Shown in pieces: positions 22,336-33,983 of a DNA stretch of 64,000 nt (positions are counted from its first letter, which is position 1; each line of letters begins with the position of its first letter). This DNA comes from Lithodes maja (lineage: Eukaryota; Arthropoda; Malacostraca; Decapoda; Lithodidae): the NCBI GenBank assembly GCA_037953745.1, contig JBAKBP010007390.1, positions 36,426 to 100,425 on the forward strand. The letters run 5' to 3'. A program made the translations under genes and the position numbers. Below the pieces are notes generated by a model. It did no database searches and was not told the origin of the DNA. It saw only the letters and a list, made by a program, of their open reading frames with translations.

Positions 22336-25300
22336 ATGGCGGGAGGGATGAAGGGTGCGGGCGTAGCCCTCTCTCTATGTATCATCCTTCTCAACATCCA
22401 GAGGGGCTGTGCTGATATACAGGTGCAGAAGGGACCGGTAGTGTACCAGGTCAACACTAAACAAGTATTGAGGGACCTCGTCACACAGAAATCACACACG
22501 AGTGAAATTTCTGTCACCATTCCTGCCTGGTCTATTTCATATATCGGGAAGACGCCGCGACTGGGCAAATACTCTGGCACAACCTCGCTACAACACCTAT
22601 TGTGCTACACTCTAATTAGCTGCGGAGATGTAGAGACCAACCCCGGCCCTAGTTCAACGTTGAAGAAACCTCACCACCAAACAAGTAAGGCAGACACCGA
22701 CATTTCAACAGTCCCTAGCAGTAAAATTCGTTATAACAAACTGGGCCAGCAGGCACCCAAGTCTCCCGTCACGCTCCAACTCACAACCAAGACCGCAGGG
22801 CAACCGCCAGCACAGTGCCAACATTCTACCTACTCAACATTACCCTCAACTGTATCATCACTACCACAGATATCGGTGACCCAAGTAACACAACATGCAA
22901 CCAGAACACCCAAACAAACAGGAAGCTCTAGCAAACACAGCGACAATGAAGTAACAGCAACAACGGCCAAGAACAAGGACATAAAACAACAAATACAGGT
23001 AGGGGTGGGAGGGGGGCAAGGGGGAGCCACAACCTGTCCTCATCTCACACGCTCACACACCATCAGCCGCTCACGGTGCACAGCTGATCACCACACCGCC
23101 AGACGTACGATGAACAGGAACAGGAAAATATGTATAGTGTGCGATATTGGATTCAACAAAAGGAGTACAACGTCACAATGTAGTAGTTGTAATGAAACAG
23201 TACACGATCGATGTACTTACGTTACTAGCAGAAAAGAAGTGAAATGCGATAAATGTAGGGAAATAGCTATTAAGGGTCCTAAAATCATTTGTGAAATATG
23301 TGAAGCACTCATAACAAGAAAACAAAGGATCATAAACTGTGTTAAGTGTAAAACTGTAGCTCACATGAAGTGCATCTCTAAGAAGACCAACAGTGAAGAA
23401 CGGGAATTCCTATGCAACATATGTGCCTTGCATTCATTACCGAATATTAATGTAAATGAACCAATTAGTATTAACAACTCAGAATCCAGCCAGGACACAT
23501 TCAAAATCAAAGATGAATACAGAGTGTTCACCAACAAAGGGCTCCATCTTATCCACATTAACGCCAGATCAATGTACCATAAATTGTCAGAATTAAACTT
23601 GTTAGCTAATAAGGCCAAAGCTTCAATAATTGCAATCACAGAAACCTGGCTGGATTCAAGTATAAACGATGGTGAAATAAACATTCAAGGTTTCAATATG
23701 GTTAGGAATGATCGCAATAGGCATGGGGGAGGAGTATGTCTGTATGTAAAAAACAACCTCACACACACAACCAGGACCGACCTCCATGTAGAAAATCACG
23801 AAGCTCTGTGGATCGATCTACACCTGCCGAGGACAAGACCCATCACAATTGGGGTATGCTATAGGCCACCAGACGACACACAATTCTTGACCAAATTTGA
23901 ACGAACGTTGTCATCGCTAGACCCTCGGAATGAATCCATCATACTAGGGGATTTTAACCTGTGTTACAAACAACGAAATGATAGGCTTGTACGAGAATAT
24001 AGGCATATACTGACAATGCACAATCACAAACAACTCATCACAACCCTCACACGTATCTCTGAGAACACTGCCACAATAATAGACCACATAAACTGTAACA
24101 GAGAGGACAAAATATCCCAATCAGGGGTTATACAGACTGGGATAAGTGATCACTTCGTCACATATTGCACACGGAAAACCACAAAAATTACCCTAGAGAA
24201 TCACAAGATTATCAAAACAAGGTCGCTCAGAAACTACAATAAAGAAACATTTCTGGACATTTTATGGAATACAGACTGGTCTCCAGTGTTTGGAAGTACA
24301 AACGTTAATGACGCATGGGTTGGCTTCAGAACCATCATCACAAACATTCTAGACGAAATAGCTCCTCTGAAAGACATACGAATTAAAGCAAGGTCAGACC
24401 CATGGATCAACAATGACATACTACACCATCTGGAACACAGAGACAATCTGTTAAAAAGGCTAGCGAAACATAAACAGGATCAAGGTCTGAAACATGAGTT
24501 CAACAGGGCCAGGAATAAACTAAGTAGGAAAATAAAATCAGCGAAAACTAATTATTTTCACAATAAGGCAGAGGAATATCAGAATAACCCAAAGAAACTA
24601 TGGAGGCACCTAAAAACAACAGGCTACAGCAACAAGACAAGGGATTCGTCTAACACTAATATTGCTCTCACCATTAATGATCAGATTTGCCACGATAAAC
24701 GACAAATTTCAACCTACTTCAACTCCTTCTTCACCTCCATAGCAAACACACTTGCACAGAACCTACCTCAACCTCTCAATAAATACACGACAACAACGGC
24801 CACCTTTCGAAATTTCTACAGAGATAAAGACATACACCCAAACACATTTGGATTGCAAAATGTTACACCAAAATACACTTTTGACGAGCTGTCTAACCTA
24901 AATGTACATAAAAGCACAGGACCAGACAAAATTCCTGCCAAATTTCTACGAGATGGAGCCATTGGTATAGCAGGCCCCCTAACCCACATCATCAACTTGT
25001 CAATTAACACCAACACTGTACCTTCTGAACTGAAGGAAGCTATTGTAACCCCTCTATTCAAGAAAGGAAATAAACTAGAAGTTGGTAACTACAGACCAGT
25101 TAGCATATTATGTATTGTATCTAAAATCCTTGAAAGAGCGGTATACACCCAAATTGAACACTACCTCAAACAAAATGATCTATTCTATAAGTTTCAATCA
25201 GGTTTCAGATGCATGTACTCGACAGACTCCTGTCTCATCCACTTAACGGATCACATTCGTAAAGAAATGTCTAAAGGTAACTACACCGGTATGGTTCTTC

Positions 25301-26424
25301 TTGATCTACAAAAAGCGTTTGACACAGTAGACCATGATATCCTATGTAATAAACTACAAGCAATGGGCATAGGATCTGTGAACTGGTTTAAATCTTATCT
25401 TAGTGGTAGAACCCAAAGAGTCAAAATTGACGATAATATATCTGATCCTATGCCAATTAACTGTGGGGTCCCGCAGGGAAGCATCCTTGGTCCCTTACTC
25501 TTTCTCTGTTATGTGAACGACATGGAACTGAGCGTCTCATGTAAATTATTACTGTATGCAGATGACAGCGTGCTCCTGGTTTCAGGAAAAGACCCAATAA
25601 GTATTGCCGCTTCACTTTCCAAAGAACTAGAATCATGTAGTGAATGGCTAGTGGACAATAGACTATCTCTTCACCTGGGCAAGACGGAAGCCATCTTATG
25701 TGGAACAAAACGCAAACTGAAAGACATTGTGGGCTTCTCGGTCAACTGTAATGATATTCCTATAACAACAGTGTCACAAGTTAAATATCTCGGACTAAAA
25801 CTGGACGCGAGTTTGTCAGGTGAAACAATTTTGGAATCTATCCTGAGTAAGTGTAGAGCACGTATAAAATACCTGTATAGACAGGTGGGATGCTTGCCCG
25901 CGGCGACCAAAAAGACCCTCTGCCAAGCGCTTGTGCAATGTAATTTTGACTATTCTGTGTCATCCTGGTACTCTGCATCATCTAAATCAGCACAGCACAA
26001 ACTTCAGGTCACTCAAAATAAAATGGTTAGGTTCATGCTGAACCTAGGACCCAGATCACATGTTGGCCAGGAACAACTTCAGTCACTAGGTATGCTCAAT
26101 GTCGCTGACAGGGCCAAACAAATCAGGCTCACTAATGCCTTCAAAATTTTCTATGACAGAGCTCCAGAGTACCTAAAGAATGATTTTGTTAAAGCAAATG
26201 AGAGGAGTGGACATAATACAAGAAACAGGATGTTTAATTTTAAGGTCCCGAGAATCCAAGGACAGGGTAAGCAAACATTCTTCTTCACCGCCATCAAAGA
26301 CTGGAACGACCTACCCCAGTCAGTCCGTGAAAAGAGAACACTGTATTCCTTCAGACGTAGCCTGAAGGAACACCTGAACCGGACAGCTGCGAGAAGGGAG
26401 CACCAAGCTTATGTCTACTACTAA
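22336..26424 (+). CDS. LINE polyprotein: signal-like N-terminus, 2A-like site, zinc fingers, endonuclease, RT
   Basis: One ORF of 1362 codons. The start is the ATG at 22336, because the open frame upstream is antisense LINE3 DNA. Residues 1-30 (MAGGMKG, then GVALSLCIILL and GCADI) look like a signal peptide. A 2A-like GDVETNPGP ends at residue 105. Residues about 260-375 form two PHD-like C4HC3 zinc fingers (CIVC...CSSC...H-x2-C; CEIC...CVKC...H-x2-C). An endonuclease spans about 402-610 (HINARS, TETWLD, CYRPPD, LGDFN, SDHF). RT spans about 830-1150 (TGPDKIPAKF, NYRPVSILCI, LDLQKAFDTVDHDI, GVPQGSILGPLLF, YADD at about 1074-1077, KYLGLKLD). It ends with WNDLPQSV and a stop. All catalytic motifs are present, so it may be active. 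ORF1-like and ORF2-like parts are fused, which is unusual for CR1 but seen in some L2-like groups. Confidence 0.93.
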   Translation: MAGGMKGAGVALSLCIILLNIQRGCADIQVQKGPVVYQVNTKQVLRDLVTQKSHTSEISVTIPAWSISYIGKTPRLGKYSGTTSLQHLLCYTLISCGDVETNPGPSSTLKKPHHQTSKADTDISTVPSSKIRYNKLGQQAPKSPVTLQLTTKTAGQPPAQCQHSTYSTLPSTVSSLPQISVTQVTQHATRTPKQTGSSSKHSDNEVTATTAKNKDIKQQIQVGVGGGQGGATTCPHLTRSHTISRSRCTADHHTARRTMNRNRKICIVCDIGFNKRSTTSQCSSCNETVHDRCTYVTSRKEVKCDKCREIAIKGPKIICEICEALITRKQRIINCVKCKTVAHMKCISKKTNSEEREFLCNICALHSLPNINVNEPISINNSESSQDTFKIKDEYRVFTNKGLHLIHINARSMYHKLSELNLLANKAKASIIAITETWLDSSINDGEINIQGFNMVRNDRNRHGGGVCLYVKNNLTHTTRTDLHVENHEALWIDLHLPRTRPITIGVCYRPPDDTQFLTKFERTLSSLDPRNESIILGDFNLCYKQRNDRLVREYRHILTMHNHKQLITTLTRISENTATIIDHINCNREDKISQSGVIQTGISDHFVTYCTRKTTKITLENHKIIKTRSLRNYNKETFLDILWNTDWSPVFGSTNVNDAWVGFRTIITNILDEIAPLKDIRIKARSDPWINNDILHHLEHRDNLLKRLAKHKQDQGLKHEFNRARNKLSRKIKSAKTNYFHNKAEEYQNNPKKLWRHLKTTGYSNKTRDSSNTNIALTINDQICHDKRQISTYFNSFFTSIANTLAQNLPQPLNKYTTTTATFRNFYRDKDIHPNTFGLQNVTPKYTFDELSNLNVHKSTGPDKIPAKFLRDGAIGIAGPLTHIINLSINTNTVPSELKEAIVTPLFKKGNKLEVGNYRPVSILCIVSKILERAVYTQIEHYLKQNDLFYKFQSGFRCMYSTDSCLIHLTDHIRKEMSKGNYTGMVLLDLQKAFDTVDHDILCNKLQAMGIGSVNWFKSYLSGRTQRVKIDDNISDPMPINCGVPQGSILGPLLFLCYVNDMELSVSCKLLLYADDSVLLVSGKDPISIAASLSKELESCSEWLVDNRLSLHLGKTEAILCGTKRKLKDIVGFSVNCNDIPITTVSQVKYLGLKLDASLSGETILESILSKCRARIKYLYRQVGCLPAATKKTLCQALVQCNFDYSVSSWYSASSKSAQHKLQVTQNKMVRFMLNLGPRSHVGQEQLQSLGMLNVADRAKQIRLTNAFKIFYDRAPEYLKNDFVKANERSGHNTRNRMFNFKVPRIQGQGKQTFFFTAIKDWNDLPQSVREKRTLYSFRRSLKEHLNRTAARREHQAYVYY
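22627..22650 (+). other. 2A-like ribosome-skipping motif in the LINE ORF
   Basis: The codons spell DVETNPGP, matching the core D-x-E-x-N-P-G/P of 2A peptides, preceded by ISCG. Skipping would fall between 22647 and 22648, releasing a 104-residue N-terminal peptide from the zinc-finger/endonuclease/RT protein. 2A-like motifs are known near the N-termini of several invertebrate non-LTR retrotransposons; activity here is inferred. Confidence 0.85.
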
Positions 26425-26742
26425 ATGCGACATAAGAGATAGACAAACCAAACTGAAATTATTACTGATTACGGATTACTGATATTTACTATAGGATGTA
26501 AGGTATCTTAAAATAACCCCCTAGAAATACTTTCTCTAAAGTATCTATTTCTTTATCCTCCCCATTTTCCCCAGCTAACCTAATCCCACAAGGACCCCAA
26601 TGGAAATACGCCTAACGGCCTTATTGGGCTATCCTTAGTTGGAATTATGCAAGGCTGGTACATGTCATATTTGTAACAAACTATGTGGTACCAACTCTGT
26701 AAATTGCTAACTGAATAAATATTATTATTATTATTATTATTA

Positions 26743-29020
26743 TGTATATAGATTCCTGAAGATTTCTTCGTCAAGTGACACAAATGTCCTCCTTATCAGC
26801 CCTACAATTCTATTGGCTTTGTTTATCTTTTCCGCTAAATGTTCTGAGAAATTTAACTTATTGTCTATCACTACTCCTATATCCTTTTCTGCACTCACTT
26901 CCTCCATCGCTTCATACATACTGTATCCTACCTTGTCTATCTTGCTGGTCCCAATCCGCATGTACTTGCATTTTTTTGGATGAAAAGGCATTAACCAATG
27001 CTCAGACCATCCCTTCATGCCCTCCACATCTCCTTGAAGCAAACCCATATCTTCCTTACTCCTCACTCTTCTATACAGTTTAGTGTCATCCGCATACAGG
27101 TATACCTCACTTCCATTAGTTATAACTTCAGGCAAGTCGTTGATAAATATAACGAACAGCAGTGGTCCCAATACAGATCCCTGAGGTACCCCACTTGTAA
27201 TTTCCCTCCACCCCGAGCCTATTCCATTCACCAGTACCCTCTGTCTCCGATTTTTCAGGAAGGCTTCTATCCATTTCACACATTTCTCCCCTATATTATA
27301 GCTTCTAACTTTCTCTATTAACCTTTTATGTGGGACCTTATCGAAGGCCTTCATAAAATCGCAATATACCATGTCTATTACATCACCATCTTCTAGAATT
27401 TGCATCCAATCATCTACCACCTTAATTAGCTGTAGTACCATCGACCTCCCCGGCAAGAATCCGAACTGTCTCCTACTGAAAAGTTGGTTTGACTTCATAT
27501 GATCCATTATTCCTTCTCTAATTACCGTTTCCATTAGTTTACACACAACACTTGTCAAACTGACTGGTCTATAATTCCCTGGGTCATTTCTCTTTCCCTT
27601 CTTAAATATAGCTGTTATGTTCGCCTCTCTCCAATCCATCGGGATTTGTCCTGTATTAAACGATACCTCAAATAACATTTTCAATGGCTCTACTAACATC
27701 TCCCCTCCTTCCTTTATGATTCTTGGGTGTATCCCATCCGGTCCCGGTGACTTACTTCTGTTCATTTTTTCTAAAGCCCTTCTTATTCTAGCATGGGAAA
27801 ACTCTATTAGTTCTAGTGCCGGTGCCTGTTTGATGGGAATAGTAGGCACTGCTGCCGCCATGGAGAGATATTCTTTCAAGTCGGATGCCGTCACTCCTGG
27901 CTTAAAACCTGTCGCGAATACTTTGGCTATGCGTGATCTTTTCACTTTTTTAACTGTACTTATCCCCGTACTTTTATTTTTACCCTTAATCCCCTGATGC
28001 ATAAAGTTCCTAGGTTGAATTTGCACAGCCATAGAATTCCTAACATTGTTTGTGGTACCAGTACCGGTACCTCCATTCAGCCTCTGTTCCCCCTCAGGTA
28101 TGTGATGCGTTTTACCTTTGGTGGAATGTACCCTAAACCATTGTCCTTGAACAGTACCCTCCCCCTTATCATCACCTGAGGGTGGAGGCGTTGTGATCCT
28201 GTCGATAGGGGTTGTCGTCGAGCTCCTTCCCGTCGCAGGTGTTGTAGTGATGCCTTGCGCGTTGCCTGTACGTACAGCTACATTATAGGCCCCAGGTGTT
28301 GCTATACTCATTATAGCGGGTGTACCGCTTCCGACGCTCCTCACTGCAGGGTTGACTTCATTAATTTCCTCAGTGGCAGAAGTTACGTTGATGTTAGGCC
28401 TACCTCGGGTTGTCTCGTTGGTTCTACTCGTTATGGCTGTGGCTTCCTGTGTGATGGAGGAGGCGCCACCGGCACCTGGTGTGGAGCAGCTGGTGGTGGC
28501 ATCAGTAATTTCCCCTGTGGCAAAGGTTTCAACGGAGTTAGGCCTCCCTCGGGTTGTCTCGTCGGAGTCGTCGCCGTCGGTTCTGATCGTTGTGTCGTGG
28601 ACAGTTGTGGATGTGGCCGTGGTCTCCTGTGTAGTGGAGGGGGCGCTATCTGATGTAGTGCGGCTGGTGGTGGACACTGCAGGTGTGGTATATATAGGCT
28701 CTGGATTAGTGTCATTTACAGATGCAGTAGGTCTAGGCCTATTTGAGGGAAAGCCACCTGAAGATATTAAATTTCCTTGGGATTGGCTGTAGTCCTCAAT
28801 CACTAGCACTCTACTACTCAGATCACCAGTTGCACTCAATAAGTCCTTCATACAGTCATTTTGGGCTGAGGAACACTTTCTCAGATTAGCAACTTCTGAC
28901 TGAGTTTTCTTGATCTCACTAAGGAGCACAGTAACGTCAACATGGTCAAATTGGATGGGTGGGAGTTTACCAAGGTTATGGGCAACAAATGTGGGTATAT
29001 TATTACCTTTTTTCCAGAAT
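26743..29020 (-). pseudogene. LINE3 5' part: ORF1-like coiled region fused to RT, no endonuclease
   Basis: The frame is open from about 29018 (IPTFVAHNLGKLPPIQFDHV before the first ATG) to 26743. The N-terminus is an ORF1-type helical segment (VLLSEIKKTQSEVANLRKC). A long Thr/Ser/Pro-rich linker follows (about 28780-28130), then SRIAKVFATGFKPGVTASDL. RT starts directly after (SKSPGPDGIHPRII, NYRPVSLTSVVCKLMETVI, YCDFMKAFDKVPHKRL, GVPQGSVLGPLLF, YADDTKLYRRV, KDIGVVIDNKLNF). Neither the endonuclease domain nor ORF2's start is present, so ORF1 is joined in frame to RT, probably by an internal deletion. The plus-strand LINE then interrupts it after FRNLYT. Confidence 0.87.
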
Positions 29021-29258
29021 CAGCTTAATTATGTCTAATATTCTCACTATTTTTGTTGGGACCCTGTCTTTTCCTGTTCCGGTCACTTGGTCTTGGTCTT
29101 GGTCTTGGTGCGAGAGTCACGCTCGACTGGTCGAGCCTCGACCTGTGGCCTTAGTATCGGCTCTCTCTCCTAGGATAAACTTATAAACTATAATGGAAAA
29201 GGACAGGTTGAGAATAAAAGAAGATTGTTCCCCCGTGGGCATTCTCACCCCAGCCTCA
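29021..29258. other. Short junction between LINE4 3' end and LINE3 5' end
   Basis: Contains a (TTGGTC)n-like tract (29090-29110) and the palindromic CTCGACTGGTCGAG. Probably LINE4 3' UTR. No gene. Confidence 0.4.
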
Positions 29259-29272
29259 CTATTGTGAGGCTG
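29251..29272. terminator. Hairpin at LINE4 ORF2 end
   Basis: CAGCCTCAC - TATT - GTGAGGCTG is a perfect 9-bp stem at the 3' end of LINE4 on the minus strand, overlapping the last codons. It could be a 3' recognition or processing hairpin of the LINE RNA. The role is inferred; terminator is only the nearest category. Confidence 0.35.
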
Positions 29273-32200
29273 ATCTTTTCCTCCACACTCCCTCTAGGTA
29301 GTCCTTAACACTTCGTGCAGTGGTCTCATTCCACATGTTTAGGTCGTTCAGGCCAAGCAGGTAGATCACTATTCCGTCGAGCCCCCATTCATACCTTCCT
29401 ACCACTGCATTCCATTCCTCCGCACCAATCTCTTGTACTATGGATCTTAGCATTACCCGCCTTTCTCCTTCATATTTTCTGCACTTTAGGAGGATATGCT
29501 CCACAGTCTCATCCTCCCCACTCTCGCACATCTTGCATGCCTTGTTGCCTTCATTTGACCATCTATATGTTCTGCTGTTCAGCTCAAGCGACTTAGTTCG
29601 GGCCTTGAAGAGGAGTTCACCTCCGATGCTCCCATCGTAGAATGGCTCCCTTCTTGGCTGTTGCTTACACATGTACCATTCTAGTGAACTCTTGTTTCTC
29701 ATATTCCCCGCCCATTCGTCCCTTGCTACGCTTTGTACCCGTTTGCCGATCTCTTTCTTCCATCTCTCATGGCTCCACATTTCCCTACTTTCCCCCATCA
29801 TGATACCACGCATTCCGTACTTCTCTATCTTTCTGTCGCACATCTTGTTCCATTTACTGCTCTCCTTAGCCCATTCAAACACCTTTCGTGCCCATCTATC
29901 ACCATTCATTTTTTCCAGTCTGACCCGGTACCGTAGGACTCCCTTGTCTATTCTTTCTTCAAAGGAGCTCCATCCCGCGTCACCTCTCAAGGCTTCTACT
30001 GCAGTGTACTTGTTCGCTCCCAGTGCGAGCCTTTCGACCCTATTCTGGGCAACTTCCAGCTTTGCCGTGTCATTCGTTGTCCACGGGATGGTTTCCAGAC
30101 CATACATCAGGCCTGGCACCGCCATACCTTTCCATACTCCTCGCACTACTTCATACTTGTTCGCTCTACACCTTGCAGCACTGCCAAGTCTTCCCACCCA
30201 CTGGCTCGCTCTTGTTAGTCTCTCATCTTTTGTTTTCTCGCATCCTCTTGCATCCACTGTCATTCCCAGGTACTTGTATTCATTTGTTTGGGTAATTATA
30301 TTATTCCCAAGTAGCCACGTCGCACCCACATCCGTTTCATCTCCATTCACTACTAGTACTTTACTTTTCTCCCTGCTAAAGCTCACATTCAGATCATTCC
30401 CATATTCGGACACCACATCTAGCATCCTCTGCAGATCCTCTCGGTTGTCGCTCATGATCACTACATCATCTGCATATAGCAAGATACCCAGACGTTCGTT
30501 CCCAATTAGTGTTCCCCTGCCGGCTTCTTTCATTCTTGCAGCTAGTTCCTCTGTGTACATCCCAAACAGGAGGGGGGATAGCCCACAGCCCTGTCTAACT
30601 CCCCGCTTGTTTTCGACCCAGTCTGTCTCTATATCCCCCATACTGTATCTAGCCCTGGTATTCTCATACATACTTCTTATGATATTTATTATCTTTTCAC
30701 TCACACCTACTGTTTCAAGCAGCCTACACAACTACACATCACTCTGTCATATGCTTTCTCTATGTCTAGGAAGGCGAAGTATCCCTTCCGTCCGGACTTT
30801 TTCGTATTCTCTATCACTTCTCTCACTACGAACATGTTATCTTCCCCTCTTCTGTCCACTCGAAACCCAGTCTGTTCTTCTCCCATCACTCTGTTCCTTT
30901 CAAAGATCCCTTTCAGCCTTTCATTCAGCACCCCACAGAACACCTTGGAAATTGTGTCCGTTAGCGTTATTGGTCGGTAGTTTTTCAGCTCTTTCTTACT
31001 CTTGTGACCACCTTTGTGCAGGAGGGTCACCCGGCTCTCGTTCCATTTATACGGTACCCTCTCTCCTGACCACACTTTCTTAAAAAGTCCATACATGCCT
31101 TCAATTACTCCATTCCCACCCTCTTTGTAGAATTCATATGGGATCTCGTCGTTTCCTGCGGCTTTACCATTCTTCAGTTTCTTGACACATTTCATTATCT
31201 CTTCTCTACTGATCTCGTAATCCATATTTTCATCTACTGGTATCTTTCTTCCTATTATCAGGTTGGGTTCGCCCCTATCCTCCACCTCATTCGCACCCCC
31301 TATGTTTTCCCAGAATTCTTTTACTGCCCTAGCTTTCTCCGGTTTCCCTCTCACCTCTCTTCCGTTCACCATTATCACTTCCACATTCACTCTTTCACTC
31401 TCTTGTTCTCCCCTTAGAAAGTCATACCATTCTCTGCTGACCTCACCGCCTCTTGCCTTCAGCTCATCTACTACATCCTTATCGGCTTTTACTCTCGCTT
31501 TCCTTATTAACCCGGGAGCTGCCGGGAGACTCTTAAGAGTTCCCCCGGCGGACTGCGGGAAGACTCTTGAGAGTAAGTAAAATAAAAAATCAACTTTTGA
31601 CATCGAAAAAAAAAAAAAAAAATATTTTTATTTTTTTATTTTTTTATTTTTTTTTGGCCCCTGGGCCATGCAAAATCTCAGTCCTCTACCTCCCCTCCTT
31701 CCCCACTTTCCTCCTCTCCTTCAGTTATCACCTATTTTCCCTATTATTCCCTTATTCTGAGGTATATTTTCGTGCTAACATTAGCGAGTTGCAAGCAGGG
31801 TGTTGTCATCACTGATGGCAAGCGAGTGCAAGAGAGAGAGAGAGAGTATCGATCGACTGTGTCTCAGTGGCCTTGGGGGAAATTGGCGGGAAAGCAGTTT
31901 GCCTCACCCATACATTATACAACTCGCGGGCTATATCTCCGATTTTGACCATCCAAACGCTGTTTTCACTCGTTTTATTGTTGTTTCAGGTTAATACCTT
32001 TATAATCAACCCATAATAGGCGCATATGGATAATTATTAATGCTATTAATGGTACAATGAATATTTTAGTGACGGAAACACCTCAAATACGTCAGCACAG
32101 GGGGACGTTTTCAATTACCCCCATGCGCACTTGTTAGGTTAAACCTCCTGTTATACTTTTGTGCTTCCTGTATTCTTCCCATGCTTCCTCATATGCGACC

Positions 32201-33219
32201 CGTTCATTCTCACTGTTGTCCTTGGACCTCCTTAGTCTTCTACACCTTCGGTTGCTCTCTTTTCTTTTTTTCCTGGCAGATTCGATGTCTTGGTTCCACC
32301 ATCTCCTCTGGGGTCTCCTATTATTTCCTTTCTTTTTCCTCCCGACTCTTCTTTCAGCTACTTCTTTCACTGTCTTGGTGAATTCTTCATTAATTCTGTC
32401 TACCCCTCCGTCATCCCTCCAGTTCACACGCTCTAGTTCTTCCCCGAATTTTACCCAGTCCGCTTGTTTCAGTTTCCATTTCTTACCCTTTGGTTTCCTA
32501 GCTTCCTTTCTCTCCCTCCCACAGGTATACTGTATCCACAACATATTGTGGTCACTTGTCACATCCATTCCTCGTTCTTCGTCTATCCTCATGTATTCCA
32601 CGTTCTTCCTTGCATTCTCATTCACCAAGATATAATCAATCGCAGATTCATTGTCTCTTCCGGCCCATGTCACTCGTCCCTCTGCGATAGTTTCATTTAA
32701 TATTTCCAGTTCATGCTCCTCAGTGAAATCCCTTAGCAGTTGTCCATTCGTGTTCACTTCCTCACCCAGGATTCCGATGTGTCCGTTCATATCACCCATT
32801 ACGATCACCTGTTCTCGTCTATGTTCGTTTACCAGTCTTCTCATTAGGTCGTATTTCCTTTCATTATCACGTCTGGCATCCGGTCCCTGTACCGTCATGT
32901 AGCATATAATCAGTAGGATCCTTTCAGTCTTTCCTTTTGCCTTGTAGTTCAGGTAAGCTGCCATCATATCTTCACTCATCTCGCATTCGCCGACTTTTAA
33001 CTCTTCAACCTCTATATCCATGTTCTTTCTCACTATTAGGCCTATACCTCCACCCTTTTTCTTCCATTTACTGCGCCCCTTCCCAGTCATTCTGTAGTTT
33101 TCCGTGTACAGTTCCACTCTTTCACGTAGCTTTGTGTATGTTATACCGAGCACATCTATACCCCCCTCATACAGTACTTCACTCATGTCTTCCATTTTTC
33201 CCAATCCCCATCCATTCAC
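29259..33219 (-). pseudogene. LINE4 ORF2: endonuclease, RT, C-terminal CCHC; split by a TTAA element and a frameshift
   Basis: 33219-32143 encodes the endonuclease (VLGITYTKLRE, VMGDMNGHIG, ESAIDYILVNE, TSDHNMLWIQY). After family A copy 3, 31506-30707 gives the RT N-part (NGKAAGNDEIPYEFYKEGG, KNYRPITLTDTISKVF, FAFLDIEKAYDRV). A frameshift at about 30720 leads to 30731-29259 with RGVRQGCGLSPLLFGMYTEE, GILLYADDVVIMSDN, NEYKYLGMTVDA and a CCHC finger CKMCESGEDETVEHILLKC near the end. The catalytic boxes are intact. The combination of CCHC tail and separate ORF1 recalls I/R1/Jockey-type LINEs, but the clade is not settled. Confidence 0.88.
31511..32138 (+). repeat. TTAA-flanked repeat family A, copy 3
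   Basis: TTAA at 31507-31510 and 32139-32142. It has the characteristic left end with duplicated GACTCTTAAGAG and GACTGCGGGAAGACTCTTGA, an A/T tract, GCCCCTGGGCCATGC, a GA run and right end CCCCCATGCGCAC. It lies between the endonuclease and RT parts of LINE4. Removing it with one TTAA keeps the LINE4 frame open across the junction. Confidence 0.88.
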
Positions 33220-33983
33220 ATTTAGGCACCCTAATCTAATGCCGTTCCTATACTGCTGATTCCTGGTTCACATTTCCCGGGGGTTCTCACTCTCATTGCC
33301 GGAGTCAGGAGTCCCCCTGTCCTCTCTCTCGGCTGGGGTCTCTCCGTCCTCTCTCACGACTGGGGCCTCGGTTGGGATTGTTTCCTCTTGGCCTTCCCTA
33401 GGGGCAGGTTCTTCCCTGGTTTCGTCCCTGTGCGTCGGCTCATTCTCCCCTCCCTCTCCAGGTACTGCTTCTTCGGCTTCTACCATTATATCGGTCTCCT
33501 CTGTTCCTGGTTCTCTCCCCATTTCCTCGTTACCGTTTGTAATTGATCCCTCCCGGGTTTCTTCATGGTCCGGGTCTTGCCCATCCCTGGGGGCCCTTTT
33601 TTTCAGGCGCCCCTTGTGTAACCTTTCGCTAGCCAGGAACCATTCCAGGGTCCTGTTTCCGAGGAGTCTTATCCCCTCGTTGTTTAGATGTACTCGGTCT
33701 CCTGCGAATCTATTGCCTGTGAGTTCCTGGTCTAGATCTAGGAAGCTCACTCCTATATCCTCATTCCTCATGTACTCCATTTTCATCTTGTATACCTCTT
33801 CTGCTATTTTCTTATTTACTCTTCTTCGGGTATATTCATAGGCCATGTTTTCTCTCGGTCGTCTTAGTATACCCATAACTCCTACACGCAGATTCTTTTT
33901 GTGTGTCTTAATTATCCTGATTCCCTCAATCACTTCTCTTACGGTGTTCTCAGCTCCCTGTTGTATGAGGTCGTTTCCACCAC

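Larger units (their letters stand above)
22326..26742 (+). mobile_element. Nearly intact CR1/L2-type LINE
   Basis: It is flanked by TGTACATA (22318-22325) and TGTATATA (26743-26750), an 8-bp duplication with one difference. It has a very short leader (about 10 nt, A-rich), one uninterrupted ORF, and a 3' UTR beginning after 26424 that ends AATAAATATT(ATT)n. It lies antisense inside LINE3, and the insertion point is confirmed by the unbroken LINE3 copy at 52920-52960. Two other copies (4013-4166 and 34943-37866) share its 3' end, suggesting recent activity. The leader is so short that slight 5' truncation cannot be excluded. Confidence 0.9.

Noticed and set aside
29671..31083. 470-codon plus-strand open frame
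   Set aside because: It lies antisense to the LINE4 RT, has no motif, and its composition mirrors the real minus-strand frame.
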